Shown here piece after piece: positions 46,377 to 56,412 of a stretch of DNA of 64,000 nt (position 1 is its first letter; each line of letters begins with the position of its first letter). Made by a program: the position numbers and the translations under genes. The stretch is from positions 86,980-150,979 of the forward strand of contig CANKJK010000009.1 in NCBI GenBank assembly GCA_947482665.1, written 5' to 3'. This stretch comes from Acidobacteriota bacterium. Lineage in GTDB: Bacteria > Acidobacteriota > Vicinamibacteria > Vicinamibacterales > UBA2999. Under the pieces are notes generated by a model that worked only from the letters and a program-made list of their open reading frames with translations, did not search any database and was not told where the DNA came from.

Positions 46377-48083
46377 ATGGGTCGACAGGCTTGGATTCGT
46401 AGCACGGCGGCGCTCGCGCTGCTCGTAGCCAGTGCGCTCGGACTGCAGGCGCAGGGCGGCGCGGCGCTCACCGGCACGGTGAGCTCGACGGCAGAAGGCA
46501 AGATGGAAGGCGTCCTCGTGACCGCCCGCAAGGACGGCGCGACCTTTGACGTCACCGTGGTCAGCGACGCGCAGGGCAAGTACAGCTTTCCGCGCACCCA
46601 TCTGAAGGAAGCCGGCAAGTACGCCATCAAGATCCGCGCGGTGGGCTTCGACCTCACCAGCGCGAACACGGTGGACGTGGACGCCAGCAAGAGCGCGACG
46701 CTCGACCTGACCCTCGACAAGGCCAAGGACCTCAGCACCCAGCTGAACTCGGCCGAGTGGCTCGCCAGCGTGGCCGGCACCGACGATCAGAAGTCGATGG
46801 TGGTGCGCCAGATCGAGAGCTGCAGCTACTGCCACTCCCTCGAGCGCATCATCAAGTCGAAGCACACCGCCGAGCAGTTCCTGCCCGTCATCAACCGCAT
46901 GTTCCGCTACTACCCGGATGGCACCATCGCCGGCACCGAGCGGCCGCTGCGTGGCCGCGCCGTGTTCCACGAAAAGGAAGCGGCGGACATGTTCGAGAAG
47001 ATGCCGTCGTGGGGCTATGCGCCCGGCGTGAAGAAGACGGACCTGGCGGCCTACCTCGCCACGATCAACATGAGCGGTGGCAAGAGCCTCCCGACCGACC
47101 TGAAGCCGCTCCCCCGCCCGAAGGGCAAGGCGACCAAGGTCATCATCACGCAGTACGACCTGCCCCGCCGCGATACCGTGACGCACGACAGCGACGTCGA
47201 CTCGAAGGGCAACGTCTGGTACACGGACCAGAGCGGCTTCTTCCTCGGCCGCTTCGAGCCCAAGACCGGCACGTTCAAGGAGTGGCCGCTCCCCAAGCCG
47301 ACGAAGCACACCATCGGCGGTGGCAGCGACGTCCAGCTCGACAACATGGACCGTCCCTGGTTCACGGTGACGCATGACAACATCCCCGGTGAGTTCGGGA
47401 TGATCGGCATGTTCGACCCGAAGACCGAGAAGTACGACTTCGTCGACCTCGGCGAGCCGCGCTACTCCCAGTTCATCGCGAAGGCGAAGGACGGGCACCT
47501 GGTCCTCGGCGGGCTGAAGATCGACCCCGTTACGAAGAAGCTGGTCGACAAGTTCGACTACGCGAAGGTGCCGAACGATCCGGGCGGCACGCACATGGGC
47601 TACGAGCCGGCGATGGACTCCAAGGGCAACTGGTACATCACCGACTTCGGCGCCAGCTACATGATCAAGATTGACGCCAAGACCAAGGCGGTCAACTGGA
47701 TCAAGACGCCGACGAAGTTCTCCGAGCCGCGCCGCGGCAAGATGGACTCGCAGGACCGGTTCTGGTTCGCCGAGTACACGGCCGACAACATCGGCATGCT
47801 GGACGGCAACACGAACAAGATCACCGAGTATCCGACCGGCATCAAATTCTCCGGTCCCTACACGGCCTCGATTCCTGACGCCAAGGGCCGGGTCTTCTCG
47901 CCCGCCGGCGCCGCGGACCGCGTGTTCCGTCTCGACCCGAAGAGCGGCGAAGTCATCGGCTACCTGATGCCGACGCAGGACTTCGACGTCAAGCAGGCGA
48001 CGATCGATCCGACCGACAACAAGACGCTCTGGATGGGCAACGAGCGTAACGCCAGACTGATCAAGCTCGAACCGCTCGACTAG
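46377..48083 (+). CDS. exported regulatory-domain / CxxCH / Vgb-like propeller fusion (second copy)
   Basis: 568-residue secreted protein with the same layout as 5837-7552: signal peptide (1-26), carboxypeptidase-regulatory-like domain (about 30-113), a heme-type motif CSYCH at 149-153 in 'CSYCHSLERIIKSKHTAEQF', and a propeller from about 225 onward ('DSKGNVWYTDQSGFFLGRFE', 'SQDRFWFAEYTADNIGMLDG'). It ends in KLEPLD, where the paralogue ends in RLEALD. The ATG at 46377 follows AAGGAG by 7 nt; a TTG 3 nt earlier is less likely. It sits upstream of a TonB receptor but is separated from it by a terminator. Confidence 0.86.
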   Translation: MGRQAWIRSTAALALLVASALGLQAQGGAALTGTVSSTAEGKMEGVLVTARKDGATFDVTVVSDAQGKYSFPRTHLKEAGKYAIKIRAVGFDLTSANTVDVDASKSATLDLTLDKAKDLSTQLNSAEWLASVAGTDDQKSMVVRQIESCSYCHSLERIIKSKHTAEQFLPVINRMFRYYPDGTIAGTERPLRGRAVFHEKEAADMFEKMPSWGYAPGVKKTDLAAYLATINMSGGKSLPTDLKPLPRPKGKATKVIITQYDLPRRDTVTHDSDVDSKGNVWYTDQSGFFLGRFEPKTGTFKEWPLPKPTKHTIGGGSDVQLDNMDRPWFTVTHDNIPGEFGMIGMFDPKTEKYDFVDLGEPRYSQFIAKAKDGHLVLGGLKIDPVTKKLVDKFDYAKVPNDPGGTHMGYEPAMDSKGNWYITDFGASYMIKIDAKTKAVNWIKTPTKFSEPRRGKMDSQDRFWFAEYTADNIGMLDGNTNKITEYPTGIKFSGPYTASIPDAKGRVFSPAGAADRVFRLDPKSGEVIGYLMPTQDFDVKQATIDPTDNKTLWMGNERNARLIKLEPLD

Positions 48084-48107
48084 CGGAGTCTCGGATTCAC
48101 ACCAAGG

Positions 48108-48137
48108 GGCCGGTCCGCACACGCGGGCCGGCCTTTT
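48108..48137 (+). terminator. Rho-independent terminator
   Basis: 11-bp GC-rich stem (48108-48118 with 48123-48133, one G-T wobble), loop ACAC, then TTTT. It follows the second propeller-fusion gene. Confidence 0.85.
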
Positions 48138-48339
48138 GTCATTTCACGGGGCTCACCAGCCCGCCCTGTCGGTGAACCGGGCGACGGCCGGCCGGAGGCC
48201 CTCAGGCGGGCCCAGGCATTTCACCAACAGTCCGGACCTGCGCGTGTGGTACAGTCCCGCCACTCTGTGGGGTCACGCCTGCCCGGCGCCTTCCGGTATG
48301 GGCTTGTCCCCTGCAGTCTTCCGCCTCGAGCAACCTCTC

Positions 48340-48354
48340 GTGTTGACGCAACAC
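48340..48354. promoter_or_regulatory. palindrome in TonB-receptor leader
   Basis: Perfect inverted repeat GTGTTG (48340-48345)/CAACAC (48349-48354) with a 3-nt centre, 27 nt before the receptor ATG. It could be an operator or an mRNA hairpin near the ribosome-binding site. Confidence 0.4.
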
Positions 48355-48381
48355 TCGCGTTTCACCTTGAAGGGACATCCC

Positions 48382-51300
48382 ATGCAGACAGGACGACTTC
48401 AACGGACGCTCTACGCCGCCGCCGCGGTGTTGGGTCTCATCGTGTCAGTGCCGCAGTTCGCGGCTGCCCAGAGCTCAGTCTCCGGTGCCATTGCCGGCAG
48501 CGCCAAGGATGAAACCGGCGCAGCCCTTCCTGGTGTCACGGTTGAGGTCGCCAGCCCAGCCCTGATCGAGAAAGTCAGGACAGCCGTCACCGACGGTCAG
48601 GGCAACTACAAGCTCACCGAGCTCCGGCCCGGCGTCTACACGGTCTCCTTCTCGCTGGCTGGATTCAGTGTCTACAAGCGCGAGGGGATCGAGCTGAGCG
48701 CGGGCTTTACCGCTCCGGTTAACGCCCTCCTGAAGGTGGGCTCGATGGAAGAGACCATCACGGTCAAGGGCTCGGCGCCACTCGTCGACGTGCAGAGCAC
48801 GCGCACACAGCAGGTCTTGAAGTCTGACGTGCTGGACGCCCTGCCCTCCTCGCAGCGTGACACCGTCGCGCTGGCCGCGTTGACACTCGGCGCAATGCCG
48901 TCCAGCGCCGGCCGCAACGACGTCGGCGGCGACCGCGGGGAACGCAGCACCGGCATCGCGATTCACGGCAGCCGCGGCGACGACGGCCGCCTGAATTACG
49001 AAGGCATGAACACGAACGTGTTCTACGGTGGTGGCGGCGGACAGCAGCGCACCTACAAGTTCAACACCGTGATGGTGGCCGAGACGGTCGTCGACACGGG
49101 TGGCAACTCCCCTGACTCCGACACCGGCGGCGGCAACGTGAACATGGTGCCCAAGGAAGGCGGCAACCGCTTCAGCCTCTACGGGACCGCCAACTACACG
49201 AGCAAGGGCCTGGCATCGGGCAAGGTGCCGGACTCCCTGATCGCCAGAGGCAGCGCACCCGAGCAGAACAGCATGAAGCAGGTGTGGGACTTCGGCGGCG
49301 GCGTCGGCGGCCCCATCGTCAAGGACAAGCTCTGGTTCTATTCCGGCCACCGTGTGTGGGGCAGCCAGAGCTACCTCGGCAACAACTACTTCAACAAGTC
49401 GACGAACTTCTACAGCTACGTCCCTGACCTCAATCGCCCGGCCTACGTCGACATCTGGACGCGCGACTTCGGCGGCCGCCTCACATGGCAGATGACCTCG
49501 AAGCAGAAGCTCTCCTTCGAGGAGCACTATCAGCAGTCCTGCGGCTGCTGGGAAGGCCTCGGCGCGACCTCCGCGCCTGAAGCCACGTCGGCGTTCATCT
49601 ACACGCCGCACTACTTCACGCAGGCCACCTACACGAACCCCCTGACGAACAAGTTCCTGCTCCAGGCCGGCATGTCGCTCATGCGCGCGCAGGTCCAGTT
49701 CACAAGCAAGGGCGGCGTGGACGTGCCCGGCCGCCTGACGGTGACCGACTTCAACCTTCCAGGGGTGGGCTTCTACACCTGGGGTGGCGTGGCGCAGCAG
49801 TTCTTCCCCGTAATCTTTGATGACGGCGACAAGCAGCGGCAGGACAACTTCAACTGGCGCGGCGCGGCTTCGTATATCACCGGGTCGCACGCCTTCAAGT
49901 TCGGCGCGCAGGGCCTGCGCGGCACGTTCAACACCCGCGGCCACGCCAACGACGGCACGGGCAAGGAAATCGGCTACTCGCTGAACCTCTTCAGCGGCTT
50001 CCCGATCCAGGTCGTGCAGTACGCCTCGCCCTTCATGGCGAACGGCCGCATCAACATGCAGGCCCTCTACGCGGCGGACCAGTGGACGATCAAGCGGCTG
50101 ACGCTAAACATCGGCGCCCGCTTCGATCACTTCGTGGCCGGCACGCTGCCGATTGACGTGCCCGCCGGGCCGTTCATCGCGGCGCGGCACTACGATGCCA
50201 AGCAGAACATTCCGAACTACAAGGACATCACGTGGCGCTTTGGTGGCGCCTACGACCTGCGGGGCGACGGCAAGACCGCGCTGCGCGCGTCCTTTGGCCG
50301 GTATCTGGTCGGCATGGGCGGCCAGCAGCTCATGAGCCTGGCACCGTCAAACTCCATCATCTCGACGACGAGCCGTCCGTGGTTTGACGCCAACCAGAAC
50401 TACGTGCCGGACTGCGATCTGAAGAACCTCGGCGCCAACGGCGAGTGCGGCCCGATTGCCAACCCCGGGTTCGGCGTGCCGTTCACCGCGTTCGAGTGGG
50501 ACAAGGGCGCCCGTGAAGGCTGGGGCAAGCGCGAGTACAACAACCAGTGGTCCGTCTCGGTGCAGCAGGAAGTCGCCTCCGGCTTCGGCGTGATGGCCGG
50601 CTTCTACCACACCGACTTCCACAACACGCAGATCGCCATGAACACGGCGCTCTCAGCATCAGCCTTCAACAGCTACTGCGTGACGGCACCGACCGACGCG
50701 CGCCTTGGCGCGGCGAGCGGCACCCAGGTGTGCGGCAATGTCGACCAGACGTTTGCCACCAAGGCCGTGCTGCCGACGACCGTCTGGTATCGCGTGGAGG
50801 ACGCGCCCATCGCGGGCCTCTCCGGCGCGCGCACCGAGGTCTACAACGGCGCGGACTTCGCCATGAACTGGCGCTTCAAGAAGACCGGGCTCCTCTCGGG
50901 CGGCCTCTCGCTCGGCAAGACCGTGACGGACACCTGCTTCGCGAACAACTATCCCCAGATCACGGGCACGATCTCGGCCGGCAGCGTGGCGGCCATCGGC
51001 ATCCGGGACAACAAGTACTGCACCAACAAGGCGCAGAGCCTCTGGAACGGTATCGGTTCGCAGGTGAAGTTTCAGATTGTCTATCCCCTGCCCTACCAGT
51101 TCGTGCTGGCAGCGACCGTCAAGCACCTGCCTGGCATCGCGCAGGGCGGCTCGGTCACCTACACGAACGCAGCGATTGCGGGCTCGCTGGGCCGCAATCT
51201 CGTGTCCTGCGCGGCGGCCACCGGCGCCTGCGCGAACACGCTCAGTATCAACGTGGTGCAGCCCGGCACGCTCTATGACGACCGGCTGAACCAGGTAGAC

Positions 51301-51516
51301 CTGCGCGGCACGCGCCGCTTCAACGTCGGCCGCACGCGGCTGCAGGGCATCGTCGAGCTCTACAACGCCCTGAACATGCGCGTGTCGCAGGCCAACACGG
51401 AAACGTGGGGCTCGGTCACGGCTCCCGGCGTCGCCTCGGCTGGCACGTCATACCTGCGTCCGTCCCTCTTCCTCGGCGGCCGGCTCCTGAAGTTCGGCGT
51501 CCAGGTCGACTTCTAG
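48382..51516 (+). CDS. Oar-like TonB-dependent receptor with carboxypeptidase-regulatory N-domain
   Basis: 1044-residue outer-membrane receptor. A signal peptide (1-29, 'QFAAAQ') is followed by a carboxypeptidase-regulatory-like domain (about 32-115, 'DETGAALPGVTVEVASPA'), a plug domain (about 120-250, 'METITVKGSAPLVDVQST'-like start) and a large barrel ending in 'KFGVQVDF' with terminal Phe, the outer-membrane assembly signal. Oar-like receptors are expanded in acidobacteria and may import complex organic ligands or act in surface functions; the ligand is unknown. The ATG at 48382 follows AAGGGA; the longer upstream frame lacks a signal and crosses the terminator. Confidence 0.93.
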   Translation: MQTGRLQRTLYAAAAVLGLIVSVPQFAAAQSSVSGAIAGSAKDETGAALPGVTVEVASPALIEKVRTAVTDGQGNYKLTELRPGVYTVSFSLAGFSVYKREGIELSAGFTAPVNALLKVGSMEETITVKGSAPLVDVQSTRTQQVLKSDVLDALPSSQRDTVALAALTLGAMPSSAGRNDVGGDRGERSTGIAIHGSRGDDGRLNYEGMNTNVFYGGGGGQQRTYKFNTVMVAETVVDTGGNSPDSDTGGGNVNMVPKEGGNRFSLYGTANYTSKGLASGKVPDSLIARGSAPEQNSMKQVWDFGGGVGGPIVKDKLWFYSGHRVWGSQSYLGNNYFNKSTNFYSYVPDLNRPAYVDIWTRDFGGRLTWQMTSKQKLSFEEHYQQSCGCWEGLGATSAPEATSAFIYTPHYFTQATYTNPLTNKFLLQAGMSLMRAQVQFTSKGGVDVPGRLTVTDFNLPGVGFYTWGGVAQQFFPVIFDDGDKQRQDNFNWRGAASYITGSHAFKFGAQGLRGTFNTRGHANDGTGKEIGYSLNLFSGFPIQVVQYASPFMANGRINMQALYAADQWTIKRLTLNIGARFDHFVAGTLPIDVPAGPFIAARHYDAKQNIPNYKDITWRFGGAYDLRGDGKTALRASFGRYLVGMGGQQLMSLAPSNSIISTTSRPWFDANQNYVPDCDLKNLGANGECGPIANPGFGVPFTAFEWDKGAREGWGKREYNNQWSVSVQQEVASGFGVMAGFYHTDFHNTQIAMNTALSASAFNSYCVTAPTDARLGAASGTQVCGNVDQTFATKAVLPTTVWYRVEDAPIAGLSGARTEVYNGADFAMNWRFKKTGLLSGGLSLGKTVTDTCFANNYPQITGTISAGSVAAIGIRDNKYCTNKAQSLWNGIGSQVKFQIVYPLPYQFVLAATVKHLPGIAQGGSVTYTNAAIAGSLGRNLVSCAAATGACANTLSINVVQPGTLYDDRLNQVDLRGTRRFNVGRTRLQGIVELYNALNMRVSQANTETWGSVTAPGVASAGTSYLRPSLFLGGRLLKFGVQVDF

Positions 51517-51523
51517 TCACGAC

Positions 51524-51555
51524 GCGAGGCATCGGCCTTCGGGCTGATGCCTCGC
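51524..51555 (+). terminator. hairpin after TonB-receptor gene
   Basis: 14-bp stem (51524-51537 with 51542-51555, one wobble pair) with a TTCG loop just past the stop codon. There is no clear T-run, so it may be a weak terminator or a 3' stabiliser. Confidence 0.55.
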
Positions 51556-51681
51556 GCCTCTTCGGCCTCGCCGCGCCTGGACCGGGCGCCCGCGCGTTGC
51601 TCACCTCCCTCCGAGCGCGTATCCTCTAGTCCTCCCTTTTCGATCGTCCGATTCCGTTCCCGTCGCCCATCCCGAACCCCC

Positions 51682-54027
51682 GTGCACATCACCGAACGCA
51701 TCGCCCAGGAACTACAGGTCCGCCTGCCGCAGGTTGAAGCCGCCGTCGGCCTGCTCGACGATAAGGCCACCGTCCCCTTCATCGCCCGCTACCGGAAGGA
51801 AGCCACCGGTGGCCTTGACGACACGCAGCTCCGCCAACTTGAGGAGCGGTTGATCTACCTTCGGGACCTGGAGGACCGTCGCGCGGCAGTGCTGAAGAGC
51901 ATCGAGGAACAGGGCAAGCTCTCACCGGAACTGGCCAAGGCGGTGCGCGAGGCGGAGACCAAGGCGCGGCTCGAGGACCTCTACGCGCCGTATAAGCCGA
52001 AACGGCGCACGAAGGCCCAGATCGCTCGCGAAGCAGGCCTTGAGCCGCTCGCGCAGCAGTTGCTGGAGAACCCGGCGCTCGTGCCCGACGTGGTCGCGGC
52101 GGCGTTCGTGGACGCGGAGAAGGGCGTCCCCGATACCGGCGCGGCGCTCGAAGGCGCGCGCTGGATCCTGATGGAGCGCTTCTCCGAAGACGCCGAACTG
52201 GTCGGCGGCCTGCGCGAAATGGTCTGGCAGCAGGGCGAGTGGAAGAGCCTGGTGGTCGAGGGCAAGGAAGAAGAGGGCGCGAAGTTCTCGGACTATTTCA
52301 ATGCCGCCGAAGCGCTCCACCGCATCCCCTCACACCGCGTGCTGGCGCTCCTGCGCGGCCGCAAGGAGGGGTTCCTCCGCCTTGCCGTAGCGATGCCCGA
52401 GGCAGAGACACCTGGCCCCTCCGACGCCGAGCGCCGCATCGCAGGCCGTGCGGGCATCGCGCCCCGCGGCGGCGCGGCCGACGCCTGGCTCGCCGAGACC
52501 GTCCGCTGGACGTGGAAGGTCAAGCTCATGTCCCAGATCGAATCCGATCTGGAGCAGCGCCTGCGTGAAAGCGCGGAAGCCGAAGCCATCCGCGTGTTCG
52601 GGCAGAATCTGCGCGACCTGTTGCTGGCGCCACCGGCCGGCGCACGCGTCACCATGGGGCTCGACCCGGGCATCCGCACCGGCGTGAAGGTCGCCATCGT
52701 CGACGGCACGGGCAAACTCCTCGATACCTCCACCGTTTACCCGCATCAGCCGAAGAACGACTGGGAGGGTGCGCTGCGGACGCTCACCGCGCTCTGCCGG
52801 AAGCACGGCGTGCAGCTCATCTCCATCGGCAACGGCACCGCCTCGCGCGAGACGGACAAGTTGGCTGGCGACGTGCTGAAGGCGTGCACCGAGCTGCCGC
52901 TCACCAAGGTCGTGGTCTCGGAGGCCGGCGCCTCCGTGTACTCCGCGTCAGAACTGGGCGCTCGCGAATTTCCCAACCTCGATGTATCCCTGCGCGGCGC
53001 GGTCTCCATTGCCCGGCGCATCCAGGACCCGCTCGCTGAGCTCGTCCGCATCGAGCCCAAGGCCATCGGCGTCGGCCAGTATCAGCACGACGTCAGCCAG
53101 GTGCAGCTCGCGCGCAAGCTGGATGCGGTGGTCGAGGACTGCGTGAACGCCGTCGGCGCGGACGTAAACACGGCGTCCGCACCCCTCCTCTCGCGCATCT
53201 CCGGCCTGAGCGGCGCCCTCGCTCAGAACATCGTGGACTACCGCGACGCCCACGGCGCCTTCCGCACACGGCAGCAGCTCCTGAAGGTGCCACGCCTCGG
53301 CGACCGCACCTTCCAGCTCTCGGCCGGGTTCCTGCGCATCATGAACGGCGAGAACCCGCTCGACGGCTCTGCCGTGCACCCCGAGGCCTACCCTGTCGTC
53401 GAGCGCATCTCCGCCAAGACGGGCCTTCCCCTCCGCGAGCTTATCGGCCAGGGCACCGTGCTGCGGAAGCTCCCGGCCGAGGAGTTTGCCGACGCGCAGT
53501 TCGGTGTGCCGACCGTGAAGGACATCCTGCTGGAACTCGAGAAGCCCGGGCGCGACCCGCGACCGGAGTTCCGGACCGCCAGCTTCAAGGAGGGCATCGA
53601 GGCCCTCTCGGACCTGCAGCCCGGGATGCTCCTCGAGGGTGTGGTGACCAACGTCGCCAACTTCGGCGCGTTCGTCGACATCGGCGTCCACCAGGACGGC
53701 ATGGTCCACGTCTCGCAGATCGCCGACCGCTTCGTGAAGGACCCGCGCGAGGTCGTCAAGGCCGGCGACATCGTGAAGGTGAAGGTGGTTGAGGTGGACC
53801 TGAAACGCCACCGCGTCGCCCTGACCATGCGGCTCAGCGACACCCCGCGCCCGCAACCTGCTGGGGGCCCACCGCGGACCGGCGAGCGTGCCGAACGCAA
53901 GGGGGGACCCGGCGGCCACGGTGGTCCGGGCGCTCCCGGACAGAATCGGCAAGCCCCTCGGCCCACTCCGGCTCCGGCGGCCCCTTCTACGGCAATGGCG
54001 GCGGCCTTCGGTAAACTGCGGGGCTGA
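51682..54027 (+). CDS. tex: Tex family RNA-binding transcription accessory protein
   Basis: 781-residue cytoplasmic Tex protein. It shows the N-terminal helical region with '[20 protein letters not shown]', a YqgF/RuvC-like domain ('[18 protein letters not shown]', near 330), helix-hairpin-helix segments ('[17 protein letters not shown]' and '[18 protein letters not shown]') and a C-terminal S1 RNA-binding domain ('[20 protein letters not shown]', near 655). A Gly/Pro/Arg-rich tail follows. The GTG at 51682 matches the usual Tex N-terminus; an ATG frame 135 nt longer is not conserved in character. It is the first gene of a group with the DUF5916 gene 5 nt downstream. Confidence 0.94.
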   Translation: MHITERIAQELQVRLPQVEAAVGLLDDKATVPFIARYRKEATGGLDDTQLRQLEERLIYLRDLEDRRAAVLKSIEEQGKLSPELAKAVREAETKARLEDLYAPYKPKRRTKAQIAREAGLEPLAQQLLENPALVPDVVAAAFVDAEKGVPDTGAALEGARWILMERFSEDAELVGGLREMVWQQGEWKSLVVEGKEEEGAKFSDYFNAAEALHRIPSHRVLALLRGRKEGFLRLAVAMPEAETPGPSDAERRIAGRAGIAPRGGAADAWLAETVRWTWKVKLMSQIESDLEQRLRESAEAEAIRVFGQNLRDLLLAPPAGARVTMGLDPGIRTGVKVAIVDGTGKLLDTSTVYPHQPKNDWEGALRTLTALCRKHGVQLISIGNGTASRETDKLAGDVLKACTELPLTKVVVSEAGASVYSASELGAREFPNLDVSLRGAVSIARRIQDPLAELVRIEPKAIGVGQYQHDVSQVQLARKLDAVVEDCVNAVGADVNTASAPLLSRISGLSGALAQNIVDYRDAHGAFRTRQQLLKVPRLGDRTFQLSAGFLRIMNGENPLDGSAVHPEAYPVVERISAKTGLPLRELIGQGTVLRKLPAEEFADAQFGVPTVKDILLELEKPGRDPRPEFRTASFKEGIEALSDLQPGMLLEGVVTNVANFGAFVDIGVHQDGMVHVSQIADRFVKDPREVVKAGDIVKVKVVEVDLKRHRVALTMRLSDTPRPQPAGGPPRTGERAERKGGPGGHGGPGAPGQNRQAPRPTPAPAAPSTAMAAAFGKLRG

Positions 54028-54032
54028 CATTG

Positions 54033-56321
54033 ATGCCACACCTCACTCTTCGCCTCTCCACCTTCGTCGCCGCCACGCTGCTGACCTGCGCCCCGCTTGC
54101 CACCGCCGGACAGGCAGCCCGGCAGACGCCCGCCGCCCCGACAGAGACCGCGGTCATCAAGGGCCCACCGGCCCCCATCGCCCCGGCGGTGCAGACCCGG
54201 GACGAACAAGGCCGCACGACGGTCCGCGCCTTCAGGCTGACGGCACCGCTGACCTTTGACGGCAAGCTCGACGAACCCATTTACCAGACCATCGCGCCCA
54301 TTACCGGCTTCTTCCAGACGCTGCCCAGCAATGGGAAGCCCGCCACGGAGAACACCGACGTCTGGGTGCTCTTTGACGGCACGGATATCTACGTGGCCGC
54401 CCGCTGCTGGCAGAAGGACGTGGAGCACACGTTGGTCGCCAACGACCTCCGGCGCGACAAGGCGCGTGAGAACGACGGGCTGGGCGTGGCCTTCGACACG
54501 TTCTACGACCGACAGAACGGTGTGATGTTCTACACCAACCCGCTCGGCACGCTGGGCGACGGCTACGTGGGCGAGGGCCCCGGCGCCACCAACACCAACT
54601 TCAACCCGCTCTGGGACGTGCGCACGGGCCGCTTCGATGGTGGTTGGACGATCGAGATGCGCATTCCCTTCAAGACGCTGCGCTATCGCCCCGGCACGCA
54701 ACAGGTGTGGGGCCTGCAGGTTCGCCGCGTGATCCGGCACCGCACGGAGACGGCCTTCCTCACAAAGATGCCGACCAGCGGCAGCATCGGCCGCCTCTCC
54801 CTCGCGGCCACCCTCGTGGGCATCGAGGTGCCCGGCGGCAGCAAGAACTTCGAGCTCAAGCCCTACGGCATCGCGCGCGTCACGACGGACCGCACCGCCA
54901 CGCCCCCGCTTTCGAAAGAAGGAGACGGCGAGTTCGGCGTGGACCTGAAGTACGGCATCACGAAGAACCTGACCGCCGACTTCACCTACAACACCGACTT
55001 CGCGCAGGTGGAGGCCGACGACCAGCAGGTCAACCTCACCCGCTTCAACCTCCAGTTGCCGGAGAAGCGCGAGTTCTTCCTGGAAGGCACCGGCAACTTC
55101 ACCTTCGGCGCGGCAGGCACGGGCGGCAATGCGCCCCAGCTCTTCTTCTCACGGCAGATCGGCCTCAACAAGGGTCGCGTGATTCCGATCGTGGTGGGCG
55201 AACGCCTGACCGGCAAAGTCGGGCGCTACTCCATCGGCGCCTTGAACATCGAGGGCGACGACGAGGCGGCCTCGCGCACACCCAAGACCAACTTCACCGT
55301 GCTGCGGGTCAAGCGCGACATCCTACGCCGCAGCAGCGTCGGAATGATGTACACCGGGCGCTCAGAATCCGTGGTGGCCCCCCACCAGTCCAACCAGGCC
55401 ATCGGCGTGGACGGTGCCTTCGCGTTCTTCGACGACGTGAATCTCACCGGCTACTACGCCCGCACCGCGACGCCGACCGCCAAGGGGAACCAGGCCAGCT
55501 ACCAGGGCACGTTTGCCTACACGCCGGACAAGTACGGCTTCACGGTCGAGCACCTCTACATCGGCGACGACTTCAACCCGGAGGTCGGGTTCGTGCGTCG
55601 CGACGACATGCGGCGCACGTTCCTGTCCGGCCGGTTCAGCCCGCGGCCCAAGAAGAGCACGCGCGTGCGGCAATACACCTTCACGGGCAGCCTCGACTCG
55701 ATCGACAACACGTCGGGCCGGCTGGAAACGCGGGACGAAATCGTCGCGTTCAACACCGAGTTTCACAGCTCGGACGAATTCAATGTGAAGGTCACCCGGA
55801 GCTACGACCTGCTGACCGCGCCCTTCCGCATCGCCAAGGGCGTCACCGTTCCGGTGGGCGGCTACGACACGAATACGCTGGACGCCACCTACACGATCGG
55901 ACCGCAGAAGAAGTACACCGGCATCATCACGTTTTCCTATGGCAGCTTCTGGAAGGGCGACCAGTCGGCGCTCGGCTTCAGCGCGGGCCGATTCGCGCTG
56001 ACCGCCCACCTGGCCGTGGAGCCAACCATCGCCGTGAACTGGGTGGACCTCCCCTACGGGGCCTTCACCACGCAGCTCTATCGCACGCGGCTCACCTACA
56101 CCTTCTCGCCGCGATCCTATGTGGGCGGCTTCGTGCAGTACAACTCCAGTTCCAGCACCTTCAGCACCAACGTCCGCTGGCGGTGGGAATACAAGCTGGG
56201 CAGCGAACTCTTCGTCGTCTACACGGACGACCAGAACACGAATCCGCCCAACACGCGACAGTCCTTCGGCCTGCTGAACCGGGCGGTCGTGGTCAAGATC
56301 AACCGGCTGTTCCGCTATTGA
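54033..56321 (+). CDS. outer-membrane protein with CBM9-like and DUF5916 domains
   Basis: 762-residue exported protein. The signal peptide ends near residue 26 ('ATAGQAA'). A carbohydrate-binding-module-9-like beta-sandwich spans about 65-250 ('LTFDGKLDEPIYQTIAPIT', 'TDVWVLFDGTDIYVAARCW'), then a DUF5916 beta-barrel with 'ADFTYNTDFAQVEADDQQVN' and 'LPEKREFFLEGTGNFTFG'. It ends in 'NRLFRY', an aromatic outer-membrane terminus. Family members are linked with glycan or peptide use, but function is unproven. The ATG at 54033 is used; a TTG one codon earlier is also in frame. It follows tex closely, though no functional link is known. Confidence 0.9.
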   Translation: MPHLTLRLSTFVAATLLTCAPLATAGQAARQTPAAPTETAVIKGPPAPIAPAVQTRDEQGRTTVRAFRLTAPLTFDGKLDEPIYQTIAPITGFFQTLPSNGKPATENTDVWVLFDGTDIYVAARCWQKDVEHTLVANDLRRDKARENDGLGVAFDTFYDRQNGVMFYTNPLGTLGDGYVGEGPGATNTNFNPLWDVRTGRFDGGWTIEMRIPFKTLRYRPGTQQVWGLQVRRVIRHRTETAFLTKMPTSGSIGRLSLAATLVGIEVPGGSKNFELKPYGIARVTTDRTATPPLSKEGDGEFGVDLKYGITKNLTADFTYNTDFAQVEADDQQVNLTRFNLQLPEKREFFLEGTGNFTFGAAGTGGNAPQLFFSRQIGLNKGRVIPIVVGERLTGKVGRYSIGALNIEGDDEAASRTPKTNFTVLRVKRDILRRSSVGMMYTGRSESVVAPHQSNQAIGVDGAFAFFDDVNLTGYYARTATPTAKGNQASYQGTFAYTPDKYGFTVEHLYIGDDFNPEVGFVRRDDMRRTFLSGRFSPRPKKSTRVRQYTFTGSLDSIDNTSGRLETRDEIVAFNTEFHSSDEFNVKVTRSYDLLTAPFRIAKGVTVPVGGYDTNTLDATYTIGPQKKYTGIITFSYGSFWKGDQSALGFSAGRFALTAHLAVEPTIAVNWVDLPYGAFTTQLYRTRLTYTFSPRSYVGGFVQYNSSSSTFSTNVRWRWEYKLGSELFVVYTDDQNTNPPNTRQSFGLLNRAVVVKINRLFRY

Positions 56322-56340
56322 TCGGGCCGCCCCTGGGGAC

Positions 56341-56388
56341 CCGCGGCTGGAGTCCCCCGGTCCTGAAGGCGGGGGGCTCCAGCGGCGG
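56341..56388. repeat. REP-like palindrome between DUF5916 and PQQ genes
   Basis: 19-bp arms (56341-56359 and 56370-56388) with one mismatch and one wobble around a 10-nt loop. There is no T-run. GC-rich imperfect palindromes like this are typical of REP/REPIN elements or of a transcript-end hairpin. Confidence 0.6.
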
Positions 56389-56412
56389 CAGACGGTTGTA
56401 GACTGTCCGTCT

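Noticed and set aside
46119..48122. 667-codon open frame opposite the second propeller fusion
   Set aside because: Shadow frame; the sense gene has signal peptide, ribosome-binding site, known domains and terminator.
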